64,000 nucleotides of DNA from Aquatica leii (lineage: Eukaryota > Arthropoda > Insecta > Coleoptera > Lampyridae). Made by a program: the position numbers and the translations under genes. Location: the NCBI GenBank assembly GCA_035610365.1, contig CM069433.1:53806487-53870486 (forward strand), written 5' to 3'. The notes beneath the pieces were generated by a model. The model had not been told where the DNA came from and ran no database searches. It saw nothing but the letters and a program-made list of their open reading frames with translations. Each line of letters opens with the position of its first letter. Positions within the stretch are counted from its first letter, which is position 1. Shown here piece by piece: positions 10,601 through 20,829 of the stretch.

Positions 10601-13600
10601 CGTTGTAAATTGATTTTACACTCGCGTAATTCAAAATAGTTTAGAATAAAAAACGGCATAAAATGACAACGTAAAAAGCATTAAGATAAAGCATTACATG
10701 TTGCCATAAAATTAATTAACTATTTATCTATTCTACTGCGAAACTATGCGATTCTTTTTAATTGATCACCTCAAAAACACTACGCATTTAAACTAGTTTT
10801 AAAAAAGTTAGCTTTTGTGATCTTTTCCATCTTAATCTGATAAATTAGCGTTTACTATAAAAAACTGTTTTATCCAATCGGCCATCGTATTCTCACATTT
10901 TCTCGCCTAAACGGGTAATATATTGACAATGTTTATTCCAATCGGATTGAGTAACTTTAGAGAAAACATTTTTTACACAATTTTATATTTTTGCATTACT
11001 TTGAGTAAAACTGTTTATTGCCACTTTATGTTTTACCAAACTTAAATTAAGTCTTTAGAATTCAAGTCACAATGATAAGGTGTCAAACAAAGCACAGTAT
11101 ATGTCTATGTCTCTTTAATAATTTATCAATTACATAGGTTTTAATTTTTTGTCAATTATTATTATTTACATTGGGATTATAAAATGTATATAAATCGCCA
11201 GTTAGTTAGTTTTCAAGTAAATTTACTGAATGAGTAAAATTTGGGTGTCATAAACCAATGTTACCGAATAAATAACTAGCGGAATATTTACTTATTTGTT
11301 TTGTTTAGACTTTTTGAGACTAAATTTGTTTAGACTTTCTGATACTAGATAACGAGTTTTTTGGTAGTTTTGAATTAATTTTTGTGTATAATTTTTTAAT
11401 TTGTCATGGTTTATGTCAACCATGCACATTATTAAATTAAGTAAAAAAGAATCCAAAGCAAAAACTATATCGAAAGCGAAAAAGCAAATATTGTTGATAT
11501 TGTTCGTGACTACATTGATATTATCAAATGTAAAAAACGTATAATATAAGCGTAAAAAACGATGTTTGGGAGAGTATTGCCAAAGAATTTAATGCCACTT
11601 CTAGTACGGATCCTAAAAGTGGACAACAGATTAAATTGCTTTACGAATCAATAAAGAAAGCAATAAAATCTAGCACATGCAAAAGTAAGTTAAAAATCGT
11701 TTAATGTGTTGGGCGATAAAGTGTTACAATTAAGTGACCAAGACGAAATCGAGCATAACAATATTAATGATTCGACTGCTGCACTTGGTAAGTTTTTCTA
11801 TATTGCTACAATTATGTTGTTAGCTAATATTTCATTTTCTTTTTAGATACGCTCGTTAATTGTATTGAAAAAACACCACAGGATCACTATAATGTAATGG
11901 TAACTAAAATAATTAATATCACAGTGTTCATAAATATAAATCTTTCTTTGCACTAATTTATTTTGATCAGCCGTCAACTACACTCCATCCAAATTACCTA
12001 CACAAAAACAAAAGTCAAAAAAGAATTTAATTATTATATTATAGAAAAAGAAAAAATCGAAATTTAAAAAAAAAGATATTGAAAGAGACATTTTATTATT
12101 AAAAAAACAAGAAATGGAATGGAACGTTTTATTAAACAAATAATAATAAAGACATTAAAACTGAATTGTTGCAATTGGAGTTAAAAAAAAGAGGCAGAAA
12201 ATTAAAAATAAATAAAAGCAAAAAATTTTAATTTATCTTGTAATTATCGTATTAATTAGTACTCTTCTTGCAGTATTGTCTTGTTTTGAATGATTTCCTT
12301 GAGGTTCTGCATGTTCATCATCTTCTGGTTCTGCATCCACATTTTCCATTAGCTCATTATTATTAATGCTAACGTTGTGTAAAACACAACATGCCATGAT
12401 AATCGGTATTGCTTTACTAGATTGAACTTTTAATCTAGTAGATAGACAAAGAAAACGTCTTTTTAAATGTTCAGTGTCCTTTTGATAGTGTCCTTATTAA
12501 GATTTGTGCTCGATTATAACGTTTTCTGCACGAGTTATTGAGTTAGAAATAGGTATTATCATATATCGTTTTAATGCATATGCGCTATCGCCTAATAAAT
12601 AAGTTTTTCTAAATTCTCTATTTTCAAATCGAGCTTTCAATAACTAATTACTAAATATTTGACTATCATGAACAGCGCCTGGCCGTTGACACACCACATC
12701 TTTTCATTTTAAATTTGCATCACAAACTGCCTGTACATTTAATGAATAATGCCTCTTGCAGTTTTATTATAATTCAGCATTTTCTACTTCTGGAAACAGT
12801 ATTCTAATGTGTGTCCCATCAATGCATCCAATTGTATTTGGAACACCACTTGTATTAAAAAATCCTGCACATACTTTGTTGCGTTCATAGGTGCGAAAGT
12901 TTATGTATAATTCTACCACATGTTTATTTTGATACATTAGAGTAGTCACCAATGTTAATAAAAAGAAACCAGTGGCGTAAAACCGTAGTGCAATTAATAG
13001 TATCTTTATTAGTGTTATGACATTATTTCTTTTGGTAAAGAATGTTATGTCTTCTACAAAATTTAAAATAAACCTCACAGTTCTTTTATGAAAACTAAAT
13101 CTTTTTTTAAAATTTACTTTGCTAAAATTATCTAAAGGATTTTGTCTCTAAATATGCGACGCATTCTTTGACGTACTTCATCATATTTTTCATTTTCAGA
13201 TGAGACTGAAAATATGCTTAAGACAGATGACATGAAACCGAAGATTTACTCGACATACTTTAGTTCTAAAACACTTTGTTTTTAAATTTGTAATTGATGA
13301 TGTTTTAAATAACAAATACGCCACTTTACCCTAATACAAAGTTGATAAGCAAGAAGCAATACAAATGTTTGTTTAAATTTAAAACGAAACGAAAACTTCT
13401 GTTTTCTGCTTTTTATTCACAGTAACTAAACTCACAAATTATTTTTATCTGTTAATTTACTTCACTAGTAAACATTTACTTGTACAAAACCGAGAGGTTA
13501 AATTAGTTTCTAGATTTACTTCGAGAGTAAAAGTTTTATAATACCCAAATATCAGAAGTAAATTACTTATTTGTCGTTTATGATCCCGGACTTACTAAGT

Positions 13601-16600
13601 AAAGTAAAGTTGTTCTAATGTCGTTAACAGTTAATAAGCCATTACATTGCAACCATTCTCTAATGTTCATTCTTTTTTTCTTCATTTTGTGGTTTATTTG
13701 TACGCTATAATATGGTGCGTTATTTAAAGCAACAATACTATTAGGAAGCAAATTTGGATTTAATTGCGTTTCCATTTATTGAATAAAGTTATTATGGTTC
13801 ATGTCCTTATAACAATCGTCAAGTTTACTTTTCAATTACAAAGTTCTTCAAAAACTCGTAGAAGCAATCTCCATGACCGTTTATGTACCTCTACCCGGCT
13901 CTGTCTGAGATGTACACCACATTCGTCTTCTGATTGTCAGCATTTACTAACCCCATAGCATAAATGAATGTATGTTTCATTTAGGTATGTAATAGATTTC
14001 TTGTTTTCATTATTTTTTTACACTTTCCTAAATAACGACATTTCCAAGTTAGAATGTCATTGCGTTATATTAACAACTTTCTTTTATTGTGACATTTTTT
14101 GTATTTAATCCTAATTTGATATAAAGATTTTCTTAGTGTATTTGTTCCACCATAGTAATCAACTTTCGCCTGCATTTTCTAAACTAAATTTTATATTGTT
14201 TGAACCTTTTTGTCTACCGTATAATTTTCATAAACGCTTTTTTTTAAGATGTTTAAATCAACATTGCACAAAACAATTTTGTTAGAACTACTACTTTTTG
14301 TTTCTTTGATTTTAGTAGTCTATGCTCAACTAGCATAACTTAACTTTTAATAAAAACATTTTTTATTTACCAATTTACATTGTTTGTTTCAATGATTTCC
14401 TAGTTGCAACACAGCTAATTCGGTAGTTTTGTCTAAAAAAACGATTATTTAACAGCTGCTTTTTGCTTGTCAAAAGACTATACAGCTTTAATAAAATTCC
14501 GAGGTTTAGCAAAAACAGGTTTTTTTGATTTAGTTGCCATATTTTTCTAAAAAGCAAAAATTTTGAATTATAGTGTTGTTAAAGCTAATTAATATTACTC
14601 AAATTAAACTATGATAAACATTAATGCATAAAAAATGTAAACGTAAAAACTAGACAAAATCAAATTAATCTAAACAAAAATAAACGTTTCGATAACCAGA
14701 TTATGTAAGATTGCAGTTATTTACAATAAGTATTATGTACTTAATTAAAAATCCACAATGGTAAAAATTTAAAAAAATATATTTAATGAAGATGTATAAA
14801 TACTATAATTAATAGAGTAAGAACACAATAACTTGTAAACGCAAAAACGAACACAAATTACAAGATTGGTCACAGAGGTACTTGCTATGATTTCTTAATT
14901 GCGATTAGGCAATTGTTTTGCCACCAAAAATTTTTTAATGTAATTTACTTATTTTTCTGGTTTCTGGTTAGTTTAGGTGCGCTGTATTTAGTTTTCAATT
15001 TTTGAACAATTGTTTCATCGTTATTGTAGATTTATCTAAAATTAATTGGTTTTTGAATTCTCTAATATACTGAAATATCTTTCTGTGCTGCTCTCAATAA
15101 AAACATCAATATTCATTTTTTAGAATAGTTACGTAGTACTAATAAAACTGTAGAGTTGCAAAGTAGAAAAACGAAATCTACGTAAAACTGTGCTTTGAAA
15201 GCCAATTATTATTTAAATAAAAGTGTGTGTCTGGTTTAAAAGTCTTAAAATGAAGTTACAATTGTAGTTTTGTTTATAGTTCTTAATTGTTTAGGATTGT
15301 TCCAAAACGCAATATTTGAAAGCGGAAATTCTATAACTCTATGGGCATTAGCAAGAAATGCAAAAAGTGTTGCTTTTAAAATTGGCAAGTTTCTACATCT
15401 GAACACAACAACTTCACAAAGTTTAATCGATGATTTGAGAAAAGTTGATTACAGAAATCTAGCAGTAGCACAGACACTTGGAAGTGTTAATGTAAAAAAG
15501 AAAATTTTATTTGTAGGTGTATTATTACAATAAACAAGTTTTAGGAAGCTCTTACGGGAAATTTATTAAATGGTTTACCGTTTGGTCCTATCATTGAACC
15601 TCCGCATATAGGAGCTGTCGTGACCAACTATAGCTACGAACAACTAAAAAATGGATTATTTCATCGTATTCCTTATTTAATGGGTATTAATTCTCAAGAG
15701 GGAAAACCATTTGAACACGGTAATATTATTTACTATTACGCTTAATTCTTCAAATTGTATTTTATACTAATACAATCGTATTGTTATTTTTTTCAAAAAG
15801 ACAAATCAATCAATTTTATAACTACTTCTGTTAACTTAAACTTTAACAGTTTTATTAATTTAACTACAGTTTTGATTAAAGTTATTTTTATTGTATTCAT
15901 AACTTAATGTTAAGCTAATTTTATTATTTGATATACATTTTTTTTGTATTTTAGACATTAACGCTATTCGATCGTATTTATTACAATACGATCTATTTCC
16001 TACCGAATTAGTTCCAGCAAGCTTAAACATTTCCGATATAAACACAAAGATTTTAATAAACTTTATAATTAAATATTATTACTTTGAGTATACACCGGTT
16101 ACAGTTTCACAACAACAATTAACAGAGGTATAGGTAATTACCGACTATGATACACATTTTACAAAAATTTTGTTTTTAGTTTATAAGTGACGATCAGTTT
16201 AATAGACCAATTATTGAAGCAGCTTTACTATATTCTAAATATTCGCCGGTGTACTTTTACAAATTTGCATATGAAGGGCCTTTAGGATCAAATCATATCG
16301 AAGTACCAGGTATTTTTTTGTTGTTATTTTGCTTTATTTTGCTTTATTTTGCTTATACGACGTTGTAATCAAAAAATTTGTTTTAAATAACCAACTAATC
16401 GAAATCGTACCTATTTTAAAATGAACTCCAATTATTGTTTGATTACATATATTATTTTTTTTTTGTTTTTTTGTTAAATTTACATAAAAAGATAAAGTTT
16501 ATTGATAATAAGTGTGTTCCTAAAAAAAATCTAAGTTATGAAGGTCCCGTTTTTTAATCATAGCTTAAACTTTAGTTAACTTAAACTTCGGTTAATTAAA

Positions 16601-17313
16601 AAATACTGTCTTATTATTGGTTATTGGTTTTGTGTTTACCAATAAAAGAATTTTATAATTGCCCGTAGGAACGCCGTAGGTAAGTTAATCCGGCAGGCGT
16701 AAGTATCAGGAGCACACTAATTCTTATACGTTTTTCTAAACTTTTACTTTGCTACGTGCGCATCACGATAAAAAAATTTGGTATAAAAAATACACTAGTT
16801 TATAGCAAAACTTTTTTAATTAAACGGAAAAAACAGAATGTTTGGCTAAAACTTTTTACAAAAACTGCAGTACAATAAATTTTAAAAGTATGTTGTAGTT
16901 TCTGGTCTGCGTAATTACCTACTTTTAATTTAATACATTTCTAGGCGTTGGTCATGCGGATGAACTAAATTACCTTTTCAAAAAAGAACAGTATCCTGGA
17001 AAACCTATTGCATTTGACTTACTGACTCGTAGACGATTAGTAAGGTTATGGACAAATTTTGCTAAAACGGGGTAATAATTTTTATTGAATAAAAAACAGA
17101 ATTTATTATTTTTTTAGAAACCCAACTCCATCAAGAGACCCTCTTCTTCAAAACGTTACTTGGAGTTTATCAAACGCTGACAAATCTTGTAATCTGCGTT
17201 ACTTAAACATTAATCGTTCTTTGACTAATATGGACAATCCAAAGTGGACATCGTTTAAATTTTGGAAAAAACTGTTTAAAGATTACGGAAATCCTCCATA
17301 TAGCACTTATTAA
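7648..17313 (+). CDS. Secreted type-B carboxylesterase, 11 exons
   Basis: Exons: 7648-7743, 7790-7930, 7982-8116, 8163-8313, 8366-8551, 15295-15491, 15545-15719, 15955-16127, 16180-16309, 16945-17071, 17118-17313. All junctions are GT-AG and phases agree, giving 569 codons including the stop, the usual family length. Residues 1-21 form a signal peptide (MVFKS...FVLA). Recognisable blocks are [20 protein letters not shown], oxyanion loop YGGAF (138-142), nucleophile elbow SESAG (S220), acid loop INSQEG (E354) and [12 protein letters not shown] (H465), so the Ser-Glu-His triad is complete. The elbow reads SESAG rather than the usual GESAG. The enzyme should hydrolyse carboxylic esters outside the cell, as in insect esterases of the FE4/venom/JHE-like group; its substrate cannot be told. 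There is no ER retention signal. Nine introns are 46-635 bp; intron 5 is 6.7 kb of transposon debris. Confidence 0.95.
8552..10560. other. Esterase intron 5, first part
   Basis: AT-rich intronic sequence (donor at 8552) with no recognisable element or gene. Confidence 0.7.
10565..10695 (-). repeat. Diverged retrozyme-like repeat fragment
   Basis: The stretch from ACTGTAAATAGCTATAAAAG through ACGTAAAAAGCATT parallels the 3' half of the array units at 5.4-6.1 kb (ACTGTAGATAGCTATAAACG ... AACGTAAAAGGACATT). It is clearly older, and the HHR portion is not preserved. Strand is given as that of the ribozyme in the array. Confidence 0.6.
10840..11213 (-). pseudogene. IS630-like transposase relic, C-terminal half
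   Basis: On the minus strand, with frameshifts and stops, the sequence reads [12 protein letters not shown], then [14 protein letters not shown], then [18 protein letters not shown]. These match the (T/V)LRLPPYHCDLNPIE block with the final catalytic acid region and the C-terminal WxxxxxH segment of IS630/Tc1-superfamily DDE_3-type transposases common in insects. The N-terminal half lies at 13578-14560; the two are separated by the Harbinger element. Confidence 0.72.
11460..12230 (+). pseudogene. Harbinger Myb/SANT-like DNA-binding protein relic
   Basis: Broken frames read [16 protein letters not shown] and then [15 protein letters not shown]...[16 protein letters not shown]. This is the tri-helical Myb/SANT-like domain (W...IAxEFN, QxxLYxxxK) carried by PIF/Harbinger elements. 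A possible intron (GTAAGT at about 11789 to TTTTTAG at about 11846) and a lysine-rich, coiled-coil-like tail ([18 protein letters not shown]) follow, as in intact family members. There are several stops and frameshifts. It would help the transposase bind the element ends. Confidence 0.65.
12233..13200 (-). pseudogene. Harbinger transposase (HARBI1-like) relic
   Basis: The longest open piece (13078-12767) reads [10 protein letters not shown] and [16 protein letters not shown], the signature around the first catalytic Asp (CIDGTH). Downstream pieces give [19 protein letters not shown] and [16 protein letters not shown] (second catalytic Asp region), then an [13 protein letters not shown] helix and a C-terminal [12 protein letters not shown]. 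These are in the correct order for HARBI1-type DDE nucleases. Frameshifts near 12770, 12500 and 13140 disable it. Confidence 0.8.
13578..14560 (-). pseudogene. IS630-like transposase relic, N-terminal half
   Basis: Read from 14560 down, broken frames give an N-terminal HTH-like region, then [20 protein letters not shown] and an (L)NETYIH-like segment, the first catalytic acid of this family. Next come [13 protein letters not shown] and [20 protein letters not shown] followed by PYYSVQ, which matches the family's LPPNS(I/V)VxxDNAPYHS second-Asp motif; note Asn where Asp is expected. The frame ends abruptly at about 13578, where the Harbinger element begins. It continues at 11213. Confidence 0.75.
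14561..15294. other. Esterase intron 5, last part
   Basis: AT-rich intronic sequence ending in TTGTTTAG at the exon 6 acceptor. Nothing else is seen. Confidence 0.7.
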
Positions 17314-17531
17314 TGTAATATTCATTTATATGTTTTACATATTATTAAACAGCAATATTTGAAAACAGGTTTTTTTTTTAATTTAAACCTTAATATCGTA
17401 ATACAAAATATGTATGATGTGTTTCTGTTGTATTAAATTCAATTTTTGTTTTTCGTTTTTGCGATTACTGCCATTTGTCAGCATCGTGAGTTCCACTCCT
17501 AAAATAAATGTAAACGACTCTTTAATTTTTA

Positions 17532-17543
17532 AATAAAAATAAA
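17532..17543 (+). terminator. Polyadenylation signals of the esterase gene
   Basis: Two overlapping AATAAA-type hexamers (AAATAAAAATAAAG) lie about 220 bp after the stop codon. Another AATAAA occurs at about 17503. In such AT-rich DNA the exact signal used cannot be decided. Confidence 0.4.
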
Positions 17544-17559
17544 GATTTTTTTAAGGTAT

Positions 17560-18420
17560 TAATAGAATTTTATTTAAATAGCATAAAAATGTTTACCTTC
17601 AACTTCTATGCAATAATAACGATTTTGACAAAAACGTTTTCCAGCATTCAAACCCATTTGAGTTCTTTTTAGTTTTTAAATACCTTAAACTCATTTTTTA
17701 TTTTGCGTTTTTGCAACTTTAATTTTTTTGTTAAAAATTAATAAAACTTTAAACAGAATAGTGCACTAAATTTAAAGAAAGAAATTTTTTAGATGTGATA
17801 TTAGTTGCCCTACCATCCCTATTTAAATTTTAGAAGTTATCACAGCGTTAAGCGGTAAAACTGTACAGGGGTGAATTTTACAGCAAAAGTTATCCTTGTT
17901 AATATAAAAATTGACGTGTTTTTTAAAAAATTTATAGTGGCCACAAACCCATCTGTAAAGCTTTCGTTGACCCAGCCTGTATATAATTGTATATGCAAGT
18001 ACCAAATAAAAAAAACAATTAACAATAACATTTCACCTTTTATAGTGCGTTTACAAAACTTATTAATTAGAAGGATTAGTAGAATTAAATATACTTGTTA
18101 TTTGCTTTAGGTATATAAAGTTTTTCAGATTTCTAGTATATTTAGTTCTGTCTATGGCCCTGTATATTATAAAATGTGTTATAAATCTAATCAAATTTTA
18201 AATTACTTTATTTTTCTAAATTAGTTGTATAAAACACTACTACAGCTAAACAAGATTTGGTCGTACAAATAATACACCTTGTGTCCGTAATGTTACCAAA
18301 CAACACAAAAAAAAACTAAAAATTAAGAATATTAATTTAAATAAAAATTATATATAATTACTATTAATTAACACTATTGAATTCTTTGTCCAAGAAGGGG
18401 CATAAAAAAACTGCTCAGTT
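17560..18420. other. Intergenic, nothing recognised
   Basis: Only short overlapping frames on both strands (17.8-18.1 kb) with no motif. Confidence 0.6.
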
Positions 18421-20610
18421 TTTGAAGTGAAACTTCTTTATCGGCGTTGGAAAAAAATTTACCGTCACATTTTACGCGTCACGTCACATTTTTTATCGTC
18501 ACATTTTTCCGTAGCGTAGCGACGTGATAAATAATATATCAATACTAAAGTGATCAACAAAATCAAAGGCTTTATTTTAATTCTAATTCCAGTGGATTTT
18601 TAACAAAAGTAAGTAATTATATCTATTTTTCTAATACTTGGGTGGAATTAATTGACATAGAGTATAAATTCTGAAATATGTTATTAATTTAAATTTAAAA
18701 TATTTAAGGTTAACCTCAGTTTCTGATTGAACGATGACATTTTAAAATAATATATCAATACTAAGGTGATCAACAAAATCAAAGGCTTTATTTTAATTCT
18801 AATTCCAGTGGATTTTTAACAAAAGTAAGTAATTATACCTATTTTTCTAATACTTGGGTGGAATTAATTGACATAGAGTATAAATTCTGAAATATGTTAT
18901 TAATTTAAATTTAAAATATTTAAGGTTAACCTCAGTTTCTGATTGAACAATGACATTTAAAATTTAATATATTTAAGGTTAACTTCAGTTTCTGATTGAA
19001 CGATGACATTTTAAATTTAATATATTTAAGGTTAACCGCAGTTTCTGTTTGAACGATGACAATGATAGTAATAATTCTATTTCAATTAATCAAATGCTGT
19101 AATAATCTTAGTAGCAAAAAGTTAAAGTGAAATAATTGTATTATTTGTATTCATGTCTACTATAATAAAATCCTTTTGTTTAAAATTTATCTAATTTTAA
19201 ATTTAAGATATTTAAGGTTAACCTCAGTTTCTTATTGTAACTATCGGTCAATGTATATGATTTCATTAAAATAGTATTTATTAATTAATAAGACTGCTAA
19301 TTTAATGAACATCAATTAATTGGCATAGAGTATAAATTCTGAAATATGTTATTAATTTTTGTAAATCAATTAACTAATTTTTGTAGATTCAATTTCATAT
19401 TTCAGTTACCATAAACCATTAATTATTAAATTTAAGATATTTAAGGTTAACCTCAATTTCTGATTGAACGATGACAATGATAGTAATAATTCTATTTCAA
19501 TTAATGAAATGCTGTAATAATCTTAGTAGCAAAAAGTTAAAGTGAAACACGGTTGGTTCAGACGAAGAGTACTTTCAGTTTCTCCAACGCAGTAGGGATA
19601 GCATGTCGCTTATTTCGTTACGCGTCACATTTTTAATTAATACGACTGCTAATTTAATGTTTAAATTTAAGATATTTAAGGTTAAACTCAGTTTCTGATT
19701 GAACGATGACAATGATAGTAATAATTCTATTTCAATTAATGAAATGCTGTAATAATCTTAGTAGCAAAAAGTTAAATTTAAATAATTGTATTATTGAATT
19801 GAAACTTCTTTATCGGCGTTGGAAAAAAATTGCCGTCACATTTTACGGGTCACATTTTTCCGTTACGCGCCATCTTTTTCTTGCCCCTACCACGGTTGGT
19901 TCAGACGAAGAGTACTTTCAGTTTCTCCAACGCAGTAGGGATAGCATGTCGCTTATTTCGTTACGCGTCACATTTTTAATTAATACGACTGCTAATTTAA
20001 TGTTTAAATTTAAGATATTTAAGGTTAAACTCAGTTTCTGATTGAACGATGACAATGATAGTAATAATTCTATTTCAATTAATGAAATGCTGTAATAATC
20101 TTAGTAGCAAAAAGTTAAATTTAAATAATTGTATTATTGAATTGAAACTTCTTTATCGGCGTTGGAAAAAAATTGCCGTCACATTTTACGGGTCACATTT
20201 TTCCGTTACGCGCCATCTTTTTCTTGCCCCTACCACGGTTGGTTCAGACGAAGAGTACTTTCAGTTTCTCCAACGCAGTAGGGATAGCATGTCGCTTATT
20301 TCGTTACGCGTCACATTTTTAATTAATACGACTGCTAATTTAATGAACATCAATTAATTGGCATAGAGTATAAATTCTGAAATATGTTATTAATTTTTGT
20401 AAATCAATTAACTAATTTTTGTAGATTCAATTTCATATTTCAGTTACCATAAGCCATTAATTACAAATATATAATAACGATGACAATGATAGTAATAATT
20501 CTATTACAATTAATGAAATGCTGTAATAATCTTAGTAGCAAAAAGTTAAAGTGAAATAATTGTATTATTTGTATTCATGTCTATGATAAAAAATCCTTTT
20601 GTTTAAACTT
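18421..20610 (+). repeat. Complex tandem repeat array
   Basis: Interleaved modules recur throughout: GATGACAATGATAGTAATAA, TTTAAGGTTAACCTCAGTTT, CTTTATCGGCGTTGGAAAAA and CACGGTTGGTTCAGACG. There are two regular parts: a 216-bp unit duplicated at 18531-18962 and a 343-bp unit present 2.3 times at 19548-20344, nearly identical between copies. The mixture suggests repeated segmental duplication of one or two small elements. Two long frames inside (19706 and 20049) are repeat artefacts. Confidence 0.85.
19548..20344 (+). repeat. 343-bp tandem repeat, 2.3 copies
   Basis: CACGGTTGGTTCAGACG recurs at 19548, 19891 and 20234, exactly 343 bp apart, with practically identical sequence between. The high identity implies a recent duplication or an active homogenising process. 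Confidence 0.92.
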
Positions 20611-20745
20611 TATCTAATTTAACTTTATGTAACCAATTTCTGAAAAGTTGCATGTAGATCATTTTGCGAAAAATAAGGCCATAAAGAAGTTTCACTTCTT
20701 ACATGTGTACACTAGTACACGCCCTCATTTTTTCTTTATGGCAAC

Positions 20746-20775
20746 GTTTCGTGCACTAAATGTGCACTTCATCAG
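20746..20775 (-). ncRNA. Hammerhead ribozyme core
   Basis: On the minus strand: CTGATGA (20775-20769), stem II GTGCAC/GTGCAC with an ATTTA loop, then GAAAC (20750-20746) and GTTGCCATAAAG. The GAAACGTYGCCATAA segment is shared with the PLE motif at 986-1000, tying this copy to PLEs. A neighbouring inverted repeat (GGCCATAAAGAA against TTCTTTATGGC) and the palindrome GTGTACACTAGTACAC lie just 5' on the plus strand. Confidence 0.65.
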
Positions 20776-20829
20776 GCTACTGCAATTTATTATGGTAAGT
20801 ACACAACTATCTAATCAAATAAGTTACTA

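Larger units (their letters stand above)
11214..13577. mobile_element. PIF/Harbinger transposon relic
   Basis: It carries the two typical genes, a Myb/SANT-like protein (plus strand) and a DDE nuclease (minus strand), meeting tail to tail at about 12.23 kb. Imperfect terminal inverted repeats are visible: AGTAAATTTACT...TTTGGGTGTCATAAA at about 11216-11256 and its counterpart, read on the minus strand, at about 13570-13532. It lies inside an IS630-like transposase gene. Exact ends are uncertain by several bases. Confidence 0.75.

Noticed and set aside
18531..20344. CRISPR-like direct repeats.
   Set aside because: Units are hundreds of bp long without unique spacers of constant length, and the genome is eukaryotic.
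19706..20357. Two open frames of 111 and 102 codons with identical N-terminal 90 or so residues.
   Set aside because: They are the same frame repeated by the 343-bp tandem duplication. The peptide matches no family and the module sequence occurs elsewhere in the array in broken form.
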